From the NCBI GenBank assembly GCA_905147135.1, contig LR990045.1:15910173-15974172 (forward strand): a stretch of 64,000 nucleotides of DNA. Reading direction: 5' to 3'. Origin of the DNA: Blastobasis lacticolella. Taxonomy: Eukaryota > Arthropoda > Insecta > Lepidoptera > Blastobasidae. The number at the start of each line of letters is the position of its first letter. Within the stretch, counting starts at the first letter, position 1. Positions 12,301 through 26,100 of the stretch are shown here, piece by piece. The position numbers were made by a program, and so were the translations under genes. A model generated the notes under the pieces. It ran no database searches and was not told the DNA's origin. It saw only the letters and a program-made list of their open reading frames with translations.

Positions 12301-14096
12301 CTCCTAGTATCCGTCGACGACGTTAACACAATTTTTTTTTTATATTTGTAACTGCTGCTGATGTAACTGACGAAAGGATAAGATCTATATTGTCCAAAAT
12401 ACACTTTCTCCTTAAATAAATGTGGTGTCCGGTAAAAAAGCATCAACCCCCTCGACAAGGATGTCATACAAATTGTAAAAAATATGCTTTAAAGTAAATT
12501 CTAGAGGATACAATATTTTTTATATGGACACAACTTTTTTCGACATCGTAAATGGAAATCTCCTATATCTTCATAAAAAAAAATTGCAACCTTACCTGTC
12601 GCCTGTCATTGTCGCGTTTATACATAGAAATAGGACCCAGGTTTTTTGTGTTTAGTTTTTGGTTGGTCATGTTACTGTAAGGCGCTGTCCTAATTGACAA
12701 CGGTCGTGCGATCAGGTCGTACGACGGGCTCGCCCGCAGTAGGAGTCCACAAAACCGCCAGTGACAGTGACGTAGTAGACAGTGACGCATGAGTGAGTGA
12801 GACCACAAAACCGCCCGTTGCCAATAAGGACAGCGCCTTCGGGTGTCTAAAATTAGTTAGTAGAGGATCAAACAAAATCAATATTTACATGTTATTATGT
12901 CTATGCATAATGAGTTCAAGGAGTAAGTGATAATGACAATAATGACTCGGAGACACAGTCTTTCCCTGCGTTCCGTGCGGGACACAACAAGTGATTGCTC
13001 TGTAATCGTATTGCATTAAAACGTGCCTAAATCACGTGAATACGTAATAAAAGTACGAAATGGTGCTCGTTATATTTGGCTTCAGTTTGCATTTCGGTAG
13101 AAAACTCCGTATTATAAAACTACAAAGGTGAGTGTTCGATAGAATAAGTCATAACAACGAACGTTAAATATAAGTACACAAATGTTTTAAAGAGAATAGG
13201 TACCTATTAATGTTCGACTTCTATTGTTTTGAATATTGCTGTATATTCATAAACGTCGGCATAACATTAAGTTACTGTTACTTGCGTTAGCGTGAGTGTA
13301 GGTAGGTACCTATTAGATACATTTTCTTTTTTGCTAGTAGGATGGCCTTTTGACTAACTTCACTTGAATAATGCGCTTATTAGATTTGGCTAAATTCAGT
13401 TGTTTAAATTCAAAAACAAAAATTGTGCGAGAAAATCAAAATGGACTGTATTGCTCAGAAAATAAGTGCCACGCTTAGGTGGCAGTGGGCAGGGCACATA
13501 GCTCGCCGAGCAAATGGCAAATAGGGCAGTAAGGTTCACATATGGCGAACACGTACCAGAAGACACAGCGTAGGATAAGATCGCAGGAACCTGGACGCGG
13601 AAGGTACAAGGCCCGCCTTTGTGGAGATCTCTGGGACGGCCTATGCCCAGCAGTGGGCGTCTTCCGACAGATATGATGATGATGATGATGACCATATCAC
13701 ATAGATACAAATACGAGCCATTACAAAACGTCTGACAGTTATAAGTTAGTATCCTGTGCTTACGGGTGGCCAAGGATAACGGTATGCACAGTCAGTGGGT
13801 CGAGTAAAATTTTTGCAGCAACTATAGACTAGGTAACAAAAACATAGTAGGTAAAATAAGTAGTAATAAGAGAAAGTGTTCGCCAATCAGCTAGAATCGA
13901 ACATAGTGGTGGCATATCCTGAGAACACAGATCAGGAAAATTATTAGCTATCTACAGAAAATAAACAATCATGGCTTAAAAAGCTGCTGCCCATTTTCTG
14001 GTCTACTGAGGTCCTACTTTTGGAAGATACAAGAGAGAAAAAGTGTTCTATTAGTTTTAAGTCTAAGAGTAACTTATCCACGGAGGTAACAAAACT

Positions 14097-14132
<36 letters not shown>

Positions 14133-17100
14133 ACAAACAAGTCGGGCATTTGACCGCCATCTCACCTGTTGGTAAGTGACGATGCGGCCGAAGATGAAGC
14201 ATGCCCGTCTTGGAACAGCCTATTCACTCTAGCCTTAAAGGCATCCAGATTATATTGATCAGGGAACACACCCGCAGGCAAAGCGTTCCATTCCTTAGCC
14301 GCACGCATTAAAAAGGTCGAGCCAAAGCGGTTCGTGCGGATGGCTGGAAGATCCACGACATAAGGATGAAGCGCTCGCCCGGATCGCGTTTCCCGATGGC
14401 GGAAAGGGGCCGGCGGAATGAGGTCGTGCAGCTGCTTCGCACACTCTCCGAAATGTAATCTGTAGAAGACCGACAGACGCGCAACCCTACGCCGATGTTC
14501 GAGGCTCTGCAGCCTAGCCTTAATCAACCGCGGGTCACAAATTATCTTCTTTGCACGTTTTTCCACCGAATCCAAAGCCGCCAGTTGATATTTAGCTGAT
14601 CCATCCCAAAGGTGGCAGCAGTACTCCATGCAGGACCGCACTTGTGCTTGATATAACTGAAGCAACTGCCTAGAAGTGAAGTACCGCCTAACCTTCGAGA
14701 GGATACCAAGTTTTTTTGCTGCAGTCTTTGCCTTGGATTCGATGTACTGACCGAAGTTGAGATTTGAAGATAACTCAACACCAAGAAGCTGTAGGTTGTC
14801 GGTAATTTCCACAGAAACATCCCGAAAAGTTGGAGTAAGATGGAATGGACTCCTTTTGGCGGAAAACAAACACGCCTGAGTTTTGGTTGCGTTGAACGCC
14901 ACCAGATTGGCATCGCCCCAATCAGAAACTGCCTTGAGAGCTATGTCCAAACGATCAACCATGGCCTCTCGACAAGACTGAATATCGTCCCTGTTGGCTT
15001 TTGCCTCTGACAGATATCTATCCGTTACCGTGCTGTCATCTGCATACCCAAACGTACCTGGTACAAGCAGATTGTTAATATGCAGCAGGAATAAAGTCGC
15101 GGACAGTACAGATCCCTGAGGAACTCCCGCGTCGATAGCCTGGAGATTAGACGAGTAGCCATCGATAACTACACGGATTGAACGTTCACTCAAAAAATCT
15201 GATATCCAGGTGCAAAAGCCAACAGGAATACCAAATGAAGGAAGCTTGCTTAGAAGGCAAGCATGCCAAACCCTGTCAAAGGCCTTAGAAATATCAAGAG
15301 ACACAGCAAGAGCCTCGCCATGTCTCTCAATGGCCTCACTCCATAATTGTGTGGCATACACCAGAAGGTCCCCAGTAGACCGACCACGGCGGAATCCGTA
15401 CTGGTGATCGCTGAGGAGATCGTTACCTTCAAGATGCGCAAGGAGTTTATTGTTCAGCGCACGTTCCATAATCTTACAGAGTATGGAAGTGACCGAAATA
15501 GGGCGGTAATTGGAAGGGTCGGCACGGCTGCCTTTTTTTGGCACGGGCTGCACATTGGCAAGCTTCCACGACTTAGGTACAATACCAGTCTCAAGTGAGA
15601 GGCGATACAGGCGCGTGAGAACAGGAGACAGCTCGGGGGCACAACTACGCAGGACTATTGCCGGTATACCATCTGGTCCACTAGCCTTGTTCACGTCCAG
15701 ACTCCGCAGGATTTTCAATATCTCTTTCTGATGTATTCGCACCTCTGCCATAGCGCAGTCAGCACGGGGTGAGATAGGTGGTGTTTTTCCTGCAGTATCC
15801 AAACGCGAATTCGCCGCGAAAAGAGAAACAAGCAAATTTGCTTTCTCTTCAGCAGCATGGGCCAATGTTCCGTCTGGTTTTAGCAACGGAGGCAACGAAG
15901 ATTGGCTGAAATTTGATTCGACCGCTTTTGCCAAAGACCAAAACGCCTTACTCCCAGGAGGGTAAGAGGCCAGTTTGGCGCCAATCCGGCTTATGTGATC
16001 GAATCGAGCCCTGCGTAGCGTCCTTTTGCAAGACTTGGCGGCGAGGTTAAAGGCTCTCTTCAGTTTGCGAGTATCCGGAGACATATGCGCTCGAGCCTCA
16101 GCCTAGGCTGAGTATGCCGCCCGCTTCAGCACTTCAGCGCGACTACACTCAGCTCCAAACCATGGACGAGACCTGCCGTTCATCGCTACGTCAGAATACG
16201 GAATAAAGTACTCCATACCCTGCCGTATAACCGCGGTAACGGCTTCGGCACAATTCGACGGATCGCCCGAAGAGAAGCATGCCTCCCGCCAAGGATAGGA
16301 CGAAAAGAAGTGGCGCATCTCATCCCAATCTGCTGACTTGTATCGCCACACCCGTCGGGGGTTGCATGGGGTTTGCTCGGGTGGGGAATAAACGGATACA
16401 GATTTCACCAGACAGTGATCGGATGTACCCAGCGGTGCAGAAACCGATACTGAGTGCCTGTCCGGATCAGTTGTCAGCAGAAGGTCTAAGCAATTGGCGG
16501 TATGGGAGTCAACATCAGGTCAGGTCATCATTTTCTTCCGTATGTAAGGCGAAGGGGTCGGTGCTATAGGTATTATTATTCTACTCTGCCGGACACCACA
16601 CGATCACAGGACACCTAATCTCATAATAAATTACGTGTGCATACGTCTATAGCGGAAATGATAATAGTGTTTGTACATTATCTTAGCCACGTACCTTAGC
16701 ACGTAACTTGCTTTGCTCCAGAATTATCAGTCAAGGCAAATGAAAGATTAAACTAAATAAATAAATATGCTTGGACAATTCACACAGCGCCGTCTACTCC
16801 CAAAGTAAGCAAATTTTCTGTTATGGATACTACACATGCAGCTGCAGCTGACTACTTAATAGTAAGTAGTTCTTGCAACTAGGATTTAAAAGGGGTATTA
16901 AAACACGAGTGTCTGTTTATCGCGATAATAGTTTGACGCGAGTGTTTTAATACCTAATTATATGCTGTTGCATACACTATTTTATCTACACTCATATTTT
17001 CATATTGTTAACCACTGAACCACTCAGGTATTCGAACAACTTCCTGGAACCAATAGTTAGAGGAGTTAAATATAAAACTTCCTCTAGGTACTAGCTGTAT

Positions 17101-20100
17101 ATATTTTTTTTCTCTCTGATACTAGCTTTTACAGAAGAACTTCAGTGGAAGTTAGAACTATTACAAATGCAACATAAAAAAATTAAGTGAAACAGTATAC
17201 AGACCAGTTGTATAGACGATCTGGCGATGGAAACAGGAAAACGGCGTTTCAGACTAGAAATAGATGCCTACATACCGGTTGTGAATACAGAAAATGCATT
17301 TTTTTATTAAGTAGGTATATGAGTACCTACTAGATAGATGGTTATAATGAGTAGATGTTCTGCGTACGTGAATACAAAATATTATTGAACCCATTATTCC
17401 TACACAACAAAATAAGTGAAACAGTGCAAAAAGCAGCCGTGTTACCAATAGTGGACGGTGTACAAAGCAAATATTGTCAGAAAACCGCAAATCGATGTAC
17501 AGGATAGCCGTTTGGTACACGGGTACTTTAGGTTAATTTTGAACGGTAGTTTTTAAAAATATTCCCATAGGGGGAGCAGTAATGACGTCATAAATTTTTT
17601 GTATGGGATATGAAACTAATTTTTTCAGAAACACGTTTTGTTTGGTATCAAAAGAAAGGGCTTTACAAGCCGGTTCTATAAATATACTAAACCGATTTCG
17701 GCCACCTGTTTTCCAAAAATGCAAGGATAATTTTTAAAACATCACTGCTCCCCATGGGAAGATTTTTAGGAACTACCGCTCAAAATGATTATTTTAACCT
17801 AAAATGGCAATCATGTACATTTATTTGCGGTTTTTTTATCGTACCCCGACTACTACAAATGCGAATTGTACCTATAGAAGATCTGGCGATGGAAGCAGGA
17901 AAACGCCGTTTCAGACTAGAAATAAACGCAATTCATACTGTATGACAGCGAACCTATAGATACAATTGAGCCACGACCACTTTCACTATCACACCACATT
18001 GCCAAGGGCGGGCGAATGAGCGGCGGTGTACATTGACTTTTACCTATTTCCATCACGCAATACCTACTAGTATTATATTATCAAATAATACAGTTTTATC
18101 ACCACGCAATGTTATTGCGAAGTCATGTCGTGTCACTGCGGAGCGACTACATGGACTGTTTATGCATCGAAGCACTCTCGAGAGAAATTTGCATACGGAA
18201 TTTGACAGTCAATCGAGTAAGAATTAATAAGTTCTCAAATGTTCATAGCTATACCATTTTAAGGGTTTCGTAGTTAACCAAGGGACCTGTCATGTTTATT
18301 ATGTATTAGTAATTATTGTGTATTGTCAATCCCTTCCTCTATATTGCAGAAAACCGCATTAAAATCCGTTCAGTAATATTTGAGTTTATTGCGAACAGAC
18401 AGACAGACGCGGCGTGCGACTTTGTTTTATAATATGTAGTGATTTTTTGAATATCAAAGCCGTAGTGCATTAACAAACAGAAGGTACTAACTAACCATTG
18501 CAGTCTCTAAACTGACATAATTTATCCCTAACAATTTAAACGGGAAATATCAATCTAGACTTGGAAACACACGAGGAAAATTGAAATTATCCGTTGTCTG
18601 AAGGCGAAAATCAGCCTCACGTTTTTGCGAACTCATTCTCATACTCCATCCAAATCCATACAATTCACTTAACGAACAGTAGGTACAGTATCGGATGTAG
18701 AGAAATCACTTTATCACTCCTTTATATGGTACTTTCCATTCATACTACAGAATGAATGGAAAGTACCAAGAATATGATTCAAACCAATCAAACCAACAAC
18801 TTGAGATTATGAATCCTAAGTTTGAGCTTAACAGCACTTGGTAGTGTAAGTAGGAGTATCTATAAAATATATATACATATACTCCTACTTCTATATTTAT
18901 AAAAATCAATTGTTGTGCGTTAGTCTCAACTCGAAAACGGCTGGAACGATTTGAATAGTTGTTTTTTTGTTTTGTTGGCTATGGCACAGGGGTGGTTTAA
19001 ACGTGAAGAAAAAAGGGTAGGTAGGGGTAACGTAGGTGTAGGGTAGAAATAGGAGTAGGACAACACGCGAACGTAGTCGCGCCGGGCCAACTTGTTTTGT
19101 TATTATAAAAGTCGATCTATCATTATATTTCAGTCATTTAAAGAATATTGCTCATCCAGGCTAAGTAGCTATTGTTTAATTAACACTTTATTTTACACAA
19201 AAATAGATAATATACGATTATCTTTACATGGTATTGAGCGTCGGCGGCCGAGCGGTTAGAGTATACGACTCGTAAGCCAGAGATCCCAGGTTCGAATCCC
19301 GCTTCGGCCATGTACCAATGACTGTTTTCTGAGTGATGTACATTAGTTAAATACTAACCGATGCTCTTACGGTGAGGGAAAACATCATGATGAAACCTGC
19401 ACATTCAGGCGACTGGATGTGTAACCATGATCCAATCTGGTCAGGTTCCTCTGGTAGCAGGGTCATGGAGGTCAGATGGCAGTCGCTCCACTGTCATTAC
19501 CTGACCTGCCAAATCTTGGATCATGGTCAAGCCGGACCCCGGGCCCTCGTGCGCGAGAGCACTACCGGGACATTAAAGCCAAGATTTTTTTTTAATCTTT
19601 ACATGGTAAAGGTAATCTTGACGATTACAATGTCCAAACTTTTAACCATTACATATATGTAGGTAAAGCTTAAAAGTAGAGTGACCCTGGTAGAAGTATC
19701 TACCTATTACATCGTTTTTTATGACATGCCTATATTCATACCTCAGGCCTACTCATACACGGACTACCTACCAAAATTTAAAATAATAATGAAAACTTGT
19801 TACCTAGTTGACGGCAAGAAATATGGAAGTCGATGGCCTGTTTACATAGACTTTACAGCACTTCATAATTACAGCCCATAACAGTCCACTGCTGAATTTA
19901 AGGCGTCTCCCACGAGAGGGGAGGCCTATGCGATAATCTCCACGCTAGGCAGGCGGGTTGGAGATCGTAGTGTTATAAATTTAACAATAAAATACTCTGC
20001 TGCCAATTTTCCAGCCTACGGAAACTCGTACACGTAGTAAACAAACTTACTTCTAAAACATTAGTCGCCTTGTACGACACCTACGAGTGTAAGGGTTGGT

Positions 20101-23100
20101 GCTATTCTACTGTGCCGGACACCACACGGCCATAGCACTTACCAATATTTATTTTTGTCGTAATACTAGTAGCGTATTATCCTGTTATACGTGTCCTTGA
20201 CCGTGTGTTGTTTCATAAAAACGTGTGATTGATAATAAGCTTGGACTCATTTCTGAGAACGAATGCGGAAAATTCTTTTTATGATGAGTCAGCTAATAAA
20301 TTGGGATGCAAAGTAGATTACTAACTCTCCATATTAAATAAGGAAAACTACTGTTATTTATTTTATAAATTGACTGAGGTATTTTAAATGCATAAAAGTA
20401 GGTATAATTTTTAGGAGTTGTACCTATTCTTTCAGCGGGGAAAACCAAAATCAAAGCAATTGAGGAATACGATTGAGGACAGTGCAAGAATTTTATGGCC
20501 TGTATGTTATTCTGGAATTTAGGCTATAACAAGACAAACAGTATTAAAAATATAAATTTAAAAATACTTCCATCCTTACAAACTGTCTCATTTATATCAT
20601 AGTAGGTTTTCCTTTTACAACGTTCCTGTTGCGCTATGGATTCAAATAATCGATAGCTCTATCCTCCTATTTGGGATATTTCCGATAAAGTTGGTAATTA
20701 AATACCTAAGCAAGTGGACTGTATGACAAAACTAAAGTTATTTTAGGCACAAATACTGAAAAGGAAACACTCACCTACAGGATTTGTGCTTTTTTCTGAC
20801 TCGACAACGATAAATTGCTATTACAGCATAAACATGAGCATTTAAGTCGAGTATATAGTACAAAAACTATTAAAACCTCGCGAAAAATCAATCGCAAATT
20901 TTTTGCGCAAAGCAAAAAGGAAAGGTATGCAAAGTGAGTTAGATAGTGAGCCCATTGACTTATTTATACTTACTCTATGGTAAACGTTAGTATAGAAGTG
21001 GTTACGTGCAGTAGTCATAATCACATGGACACTGCAGGGAAGTAGATGCATGGATATGTAAAGAATGTAGGTACATTTCACGTGTAGGTGCGATTAAAAC
21101 GTTTGCCTTTCTAAAAGCAATGTTTTTAAACATTTCCACGGTTTTTTAAACAAAGGGTAAAATTGTTAGCGCATTTGATCTTAATAATCTCATAAAGGCT
21201 TACAATACAAATATCGACAATTTCAGGTAATGTGAAATATATTAGGTAGGTATGTGCAGTAGGATAAAGCGATTGGACTACGCTATGGTACGGTTACTGT
21301 ATTGAAGAGTGCAAACTTACCTACTGTGAAATTGAAGCCGGGAGTAGTTCTTTCAGCAATAGCGGGCCCGACTACAGTAGAACATACATACATAGCTCAC
21401 ACTACACTATACAATAGAAACGGATGCTGTCAATAGCAATTACCTAATGATAGCCCCTAATGTATATGTCAAAATCTTTGGCAAAGGCATGATGTATAAA
21501 TTTAACTAAACCAATTGCGGTAGTTTTTTTTGTATTAGTGGGAGGCAAACGAGCAATCAGGTCACCCAAGAGCTATGACAGATCATAGCTCAGATCAAAA
21601 TCTGATTATGACTACGCCGCCCATGAACATCTGCAACACCGGCTATACTTCAAGTAGAAATTATTACTTGTTAATTTGTGATAAATTTACATTTGGGGTT
21701 TTTTATTATATAGACAGGCATTTGACCGCCATCTCACCTGTTGGTAAGTGACGATGCGGCCGAAGATAGAGTATGCCCGTCTTGGAACTGCCTATTCACT
21801 CTAACCTTGAAGGCATCCAGTTTATATTGATCAGGGAACACACTCGCAGGTAACACGTTCCACTCCTTAGCCTATAGGTAGCCTTAGGTACTTTACAATA
21901 GAATACATTATGGTTAGGTACTTATTACATCTTTTATTACTCGACCCTAAGGTTCTAACACACATAATGACAATCAGACACCATCACCATGTCACAATTA
22001 CGAGATCGTGGATTCTTTCCCATTTTATTGCAACATTTTGGTCAAATTAAGTAAATACATTGACCTGCCTGCGCAGCATGAGGGGCTTTGTCACGCGAGA
22101 CCTAATTTGGTGTCTCGCTTACTTCAACGCAAATAGAAAGTGATATCTAGAGTTATCTCGTTCTCTCGCGTGCAACGAAGCACGTCATGCTGTGGTGCTG
22201 CAATCGATATTGGCGCGTCACTATCTAGAATTAAGCTCTCTTAAAATAGTATCGCTCGCTCTTTGAATTTCAATTTCGATCGATACTTTTCAAAAGTAAC
22301 GTATTCGAGATCCCGGGCGTTGCGGTGTATCCATTAGGCAAAACGGTGATCACTTATCATTTGTTCGTTTGTCTTCACATATTTGAGGATCTGAGTTAAC
22401 ATGCCGATCTACCACGCAGAGGTCCCGGGTTCGGTTCCCGGCCGGGCAGAACTTGAAATGATGAATTTTAATTTCTGTTACGGATCTGGGTGTTGTACGT
22501 ATAATAAGTATGTATTAAAAAACATAAGCAGTTTATCAGTTTTCTGGCACCCATAACACAAGCTTTGCCTACTTTGGGTCTAGATGGCGCTGTGTGAATT
22601 GTCCAAGCATATTTTTTATTATTATTTACACTTACTATTATAATGTATCGTCTGTAATTGAAGTTCTCACAACCACTTTCTTGTTCGCAGCGATGGCGCG
22701 CACGAGGCAATGCTCAGCGTCGGCCGCAAGCCGGAAGTGGCGGCCAAGGATACCAGGAAGCAGGAGGAGTACGAAGCGCTACAAAGCTTCCTGCGGAGCA
22801 TCAGCTCCACAGCCACACTGCCCCCTTACGTCAAGGGGGAGACGTACTCCTCAGTGCGGGGTGTGTTTAACCAGGTAGGTTACCGTCGATCAGAACCGGG
22901 GGTTATATAGAATAAAAAAAATAATCCTTCGGCGTTAATGTCCCGGTTATGTTCTTGCACGCGAAGGACCAGGGTCCACCGAGACCCTGCTTCCAGGGGA
23001 ACCTGACCCGATTGGGTCATGGTTACACATTCAGTGAATGTGCAGGTTTCATCACGATGTTTTCCCTCACCGTAATTTGTTAACTTAATGTCGGCAGTAA

Positions 23101-26100
23101 ATAATATACTTTACACTACCGGGTTAGGCTTTCAGGTTAGGAATAATTCGAATAATTCAGCTTTGTAGAGCGTCATCTCTACCACACGCGTATGTGTAAA
23201 TACGAGGCCGAATATGCATCATTTACCCCGCAATATAGCGGATGTTAACTCTCAGTCATGCCATTTATAACTTTTATTTTACTTACTATGTCGCAGTTCG
23301 GAGGAGTTGTAAACTAAAGTAGTCCCACAAAACACGAAAAGGAGGCGCGGTGGGCCCAGACGGTAGATAGCGGGATGAACTCGACTCGTTAAGCTCTAGG
23401 CCTAGCTGAGACTTTTGCCGTGCAGTGCGACCACGATGGCTTAAAATAATAATAATATTAAATTCGTATCCGACGTAGGCACTTATTCGTAGTCCGTATA
23501 CTTAGTCTACGTAAAACCGATATTAATAGTAGTAATTACGATCAAGCAATGTAATTATTTTTACGAATACCGTAAAAGATAACAACGAGTAAGTAGCCCT
23601 TACTTAGTCGTGGTTGTTTACAAAAACCTAGCCTCCAGTGCACTAACTCGACCGTGACCAGAAGAATAGTTCAAAGCGAAAGTACTTTACCTAGTTCAAT
23701 ATCATCATCACTTTTACTTTAATGTCCCGGTTGTGCTCTCGCGTACGAGAGCACGGGGTCTGCCTTGACTATGATCCAGGATTTCAGGCACATCAGGTAA
23801 TTACAGTGGAGCGACTGCCATTTGACCTCCGTGACCCTGCTACCAGGGGAGCCTGACCAGATGGATCATACCTAGTTAAATATTTAGAAAAGTAAAACCT
23901 ATGTGCTTGCCAAAGTGAAGTAAGTGAAACATCAATCAATATCTATACCTAAACGAAAATAAACGATTTCCCTATAGGTTTGTGGTTAACCTGTGGCTAG
24001 TAAAGCCACAATACTGACATATTTTTGCAACATGAAGACCTAATCTTACAAAATAGTAGGTAGGTAATTTATTCTTCGACGAATGATATTTTCTATGTTA
24101 ACTGAGTTGCAATTATCAAGGCTATCCTTATTTCTTAACATCTTTATTAAGGAAGTATATAAATAAGTATGGACGACTAAAACTGTTATTTACCGACATA
24201 TCAAACAGTGAATAAAACCTTATATACTCGTAGTTTGTAGCACGTTGGTAGTAACTGAAATACCTAAAGATTTTATTGAATTCCATCGTACATTGTACTT
24301 GTATTGTAGGGGCGTTTATGCACGGTCATGCACTTTATCTATTTTATTATTGTCAATTTATCTCAACCAAGCTTCTGACCTGTATCTTCTTATATTTTTT
24401 CTAGTCATTCTTACGTCCGGTTTCTGAAACACTTGTCATGTTGTTGTGTGTTGTAATGTTAACCATAGATTAATTTTTCCTTGGTATAATACCGAACTCT
24501 TTGGTTAAAACTTTTTCCGTCTCCGTCTACAACTCATCATTGATAAGGATGGCGAATTTTATTTGATGATTAACAATAGATTAACGTTGAAGAAACTGAC
24601 CGCTATATATCTCAAAATAGAAAATAATTAGAACTAAATTTTCAATTCTCTGTTATAGTTTCATTATTTTAAAACCGGCCTAGTGCGAGTCCAACTCGCA
24701 TACGAAGAGTTACACATTCAGTTGCCTGAATGTGTTTAGGCTTCATCACGATGTTTTCCCTCGCCGTATCACTTCGTACATAGTTGTGATTTACCATGTT
24801 AACTTATACGTCTTATAACTGTAGTCTGTAGCAGTAAGAGCTTTTCCATCAAAAACCCTTTTATGTAAAAATTCGCTATCTCTTAGAAAAGACAGACTTC
24901 CATACAAACTGTAGAGCGCAATTTCACCCCCTCGAGCGAGGGTGGATATTTGCTAATTTTAGACTTCTCCCTTTATAAACTCTTAACCCTTATAAACAGT
25001 CAGGGAGTGAACATTGAAACTTCGTTAAACGATATTTTAAAAACCGTTGAAGGTAGGAACTTGATTTGGTATATACGCTGACTACATTATATAGACAATG
25101 AAATATAAAATTCAGGCACTTTCTTCAGTCCCTAACAAAGATATAAAGAGCTCGAAAATGCGTTGAGTTCCTTAGCGAAAAGGGAGTACTGCCGTGCCCC
25201 CTGATTTCCGAACTGCATAAGTATATTTGTTTTTAGAAATATTTCAATAACTATACCTACAGAGTAGAGTTTTCCAGTAAAATATAACTAAATCTTCACT
25301 AACATTAATTATTTTAGTTTTACCTTGGTAAACCTCGGAGATAAGGGGGAGGGGGCGCTCATATTTTGCGCACTTTTCTTAATAGCTCGAAATCCAATAC
25401 ATTTAGGAAAATAACATCCCCTCAAAAGTGACTCCTATATAAACTCATGGACTTCTTATAGGTTTTCCGGTAAAATATAAAAGAACAATTTCAGTTGGTT
25501 TTTTTTTTCAAATGTTGTCAACTTCGTCTACTTCCATGAACAACTTGAAAAATACCGACCGAAAAGTTGACTTTTAAAGAAGTTATTAACCGCTGTAATT
25601 AGAAATAAAATAATAATAATGTTTTGTTCCTTGTGGTGGATTAGGACTATAATGATAGGAGTGCTATTAATATTATACCTACAATTTAATACTCGTAATA
25701 CAAGTATTACACTACTTTCTCTCTCCTTTTTGACGATTGAACTAGATATTTAATGTCCTAATCAATAAAGAAATTTCGAGTTTGCTTTTGAGTAAACAAA
25801 ATGTTTATGAGATGTTTTAGAAATCCATCAAGCTCATAAAACTTGTATTTTCAATAGGAAAAATACTCGTTAATTAAACATCACGTGCTGATGAAGTATT
25901 GTGTGAGGCTCATAAACGAACGCCAATTGGTTGGTCTTCATTAACTCCATTGTTTCGTACGATGATGCCGGCGCGCACGCAGATGCTTCTAATAAGGGGG
26001 TTTCAATTGACAGAACATCAAATTCGTGACACAGGATGCAATTACATTTATTTATTATTATATTAGACGGGACTTGCGCGCGACGTACCTTTTTGATATG

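Noticed and set aside
13396..13773. 125-codon minus-strand frame
   Set aside because: It runs across an RTE-like 3' end with a GATGATG tail and has no domain.
19238..19312. tRNA gene
   Set aside because: Boxes A and B are present but the cloverleaf does not close and the sequence continues as SINE-A.
22400..22450. tRNA gene with box B GGTTCGGTTCC
   Set aside because: It is the head of SINE-C, repeated at 9258, 16752 and 36722.
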